Source: Microcaldota archaeon (lineage in GTDB: Archaea; Micrarchaeota; Micrarchaeia; Micrarchaeales; Micrarchaeaceae). Taken from it: 12,722 nucleotides of DNA. Position numbers and translations under genes: made by a program. Below, in pieces: positions 11,899 to 12,722 of this stretch. The first letter of the stretch is position 1; the number at the start of each line of letters is the position of its first letter. The DNA is taken from positions 1 to 12,722 of the forward strand of contig JAJZII010000010.1 in NCBI GenBank assembly GCA_021810685.1, given 5' to 3'. Below the pieces are notes generated by a model. It had not been told where the DNA came from. It saw only the letters and a list, made by a program, of their open reading frames with translations, and did no database searches.

Positions 11899-12549
11899 TC
11901 AGCCAGCGGTCGAGTTGAGCGTGTACATCCCGAGCAATGAGATGCCCGACCTGTCCATCAGCACATGGAGTGAGACTGGCGCGCCTGACGCACTATAGTT
12001 TATGAGCCACGTATCGTTGAACTGTCTTGCAAGCGGCGTAGCGCTGGCGTTCAAGACAGTATATAGCCTGGCGTGAACAACCACGTCGTTCATGTGGGCA
12101 CCGATGTAATCGAGGATGGTTGAATTGCCGAAGTCGTAGGCGCGCGTTATTGCGACTGGCGCAGCGCTTATCACATAGCTAGGTGCATTGGCCAGTCCGT
12201 ACACCTTGCAGCCGCTGGTGTAGAGGTCCTCGACGCTCGGAACCAAAGTAACCGCAGGGTAGTCGAACTGCTCAGTGAGGAACGTCGGACATGGAGTGGT
12301 GGCGTTGGATACGACGCTGACTACTACGTCCCAGCTACCGGCCTTGAGCGTCGAGCTGGTCACATTTATGATAGTTATGTCGGCGCCGGGGCTGCTCTGC
12401 CTCAAATCGTTGAGCACGAACTGCTCCGCCTGCGCCTGCGTGACGCTCTGACCCTGTGCTCCGCGGAGAAGGCTCGATATGCCGAACACCGTTGCTATCA
12501 CGGCCACGATGACCAGCGAGAGTATGGCTACGCTCTTTATCAGTCCCAT
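11899..12549 (-). CDS. Membrane-anchored extracytoplasmic orphan protein with cysteine pair
   Basis: I do not recognise the family. The 216-residue protein has an uncleaved-looking N-terminal helix at residues 6-27 (SVAILSLVIVAVIATVFGIS), with only MGLIK before it, so the rest should lie outside the membrane. A helical segment (QAQAEQFVLNDL) is followed by what looks like alternating beta strands, two cysteines at C87 and C114 likely to form a disulfide, and the segment EQFDYPAVTLVPSVEDLY between them. Seven N-X-S/T sequons are spread along it. The ATG at 12549 lies about 26 bases from the centre of the TATA-like CTTTTTATTT, with no ribosome-binding site, so the transcript is probably leaderless. 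It resembles the orphan protein before gltX in layout but I see no clear sequence match. An envelope function is inference. Confidence 0.72.
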   Translation of the reverse strand: MGLIKSVAILSLVIVAVIATVFGISSLLRGAQGQSVTQAQAEQFVLNDLRQSSPGADITIINVTSSTLKAGSWDVVVSVVSNATTPCPTFLTEQFDYPAVTLVPSVEDLYTSGCKVYGLANAPSYVISAAPVAITRAYDFGNSTILDYIGAHMNDVVVHARLYTVLNASATPLARQFNDTWLINYSASGAPVSLHVLMDRSGISLLGMYTLNSTAG

Positions 12550-12569
12550 CGTCCAGCCATCTCAGACAA

Positions 12570-12583
12570 GAAATAAAAAGTAT
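12570..12583 (-). promoter_or_regulatory. TATA box of second anchored orphan gene
   Basis: ATACTTTTTATTTC on the minus strand is centred about 26 bases upstream of the ATG at 12549, between the argF stop and that gene. The orphan gene therefore probably has its own promoter. Confidence 0.5.
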
Positions 12584-12587
12584 AGCG

Positions 12588-12722
<135 letters not shown>

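Overview
The window reads as chromosomal DNA from an archaeon. It encodes the archaeal RNA polymerase subunit Rpo7 and Spt4, ribosomal proteins S24e and S27ae, aIF5A, an archaeal-type GluRS, archaeal SepF and two FtsZ paralogues. Several first genes of transcription units have a TATA box 26-27 bases upstream of the start codon and no Shine-Dalgarno site, as expected for leaderless archaeal transcripts; internal genes carry GGTG-type sites. The tight packing, small proteins and two membrane-anchored, N-glycosylation-sequon-rich orphan proteins would fit a small-genome lineage (a DPANN group such as Micrarchaeota is my guess), but the sequence alone cannot settle this.

Layout. 1-960 (minus): an anchored orphan protein followed by gltX, which runs off the left edge. 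1115-1873 (plus): a long SlyD-like FKBP isomerase, which meets tail to tail the minus-strand operon PIN nuclease - rpoE (rpo7) - spt4 (3063-1878). 3122-3538 (plus): a CoA-binding protein, divergent from that operon and converging with a DUF488/YeaO-like gene (3914-3543). 4077-4451 (plus): sepF, followed by a hairpin and T-rich terminator. 5617-4580 (minus): a regulator with two Lrp-like halves, divergent from an EamA transporter with an extra C-terminal domain (5731-7014). 9443-7011 (minus): the operon aIF5A - S24e - S27ae - CPBP membrane protease - SPOUT RNA methyltransferase. 11704-9578 (minus): two ftsZ genes in tandem. 12549-11899 (minus): a second anchored orphan protein. 12722-12588 (minus): the C-terminal end of ornithine carbamoyltransferase (argF).

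How the genes work together. PIN/rpo7/spt4 and aIF5A/S24e/S27ae/methyltransferase serve transcription, rRNA handling and translation; in many archaea PIN, rpo7, spt4, S24e and S27ae lie in one neighbourhood, here split in two. SepF and the two FtsZ proteins form an archaeal Z-ring set within 8 kb. The Lrp-like regulator probably controls the divergent transporter. The sequence is compact: no gene-free stretch reaches 300 bases, the longest being 194 bases (11705-11898). I see no tRNA, rRNA, CRISPR array, insertion sequence or prophage. Nothing here is clearly a new multi-gene system. The most unusual points are the divergent FtsZ pair with palindromic promoter elements, the transporter fusion, and the membrane protease inside a ribosomal operon.
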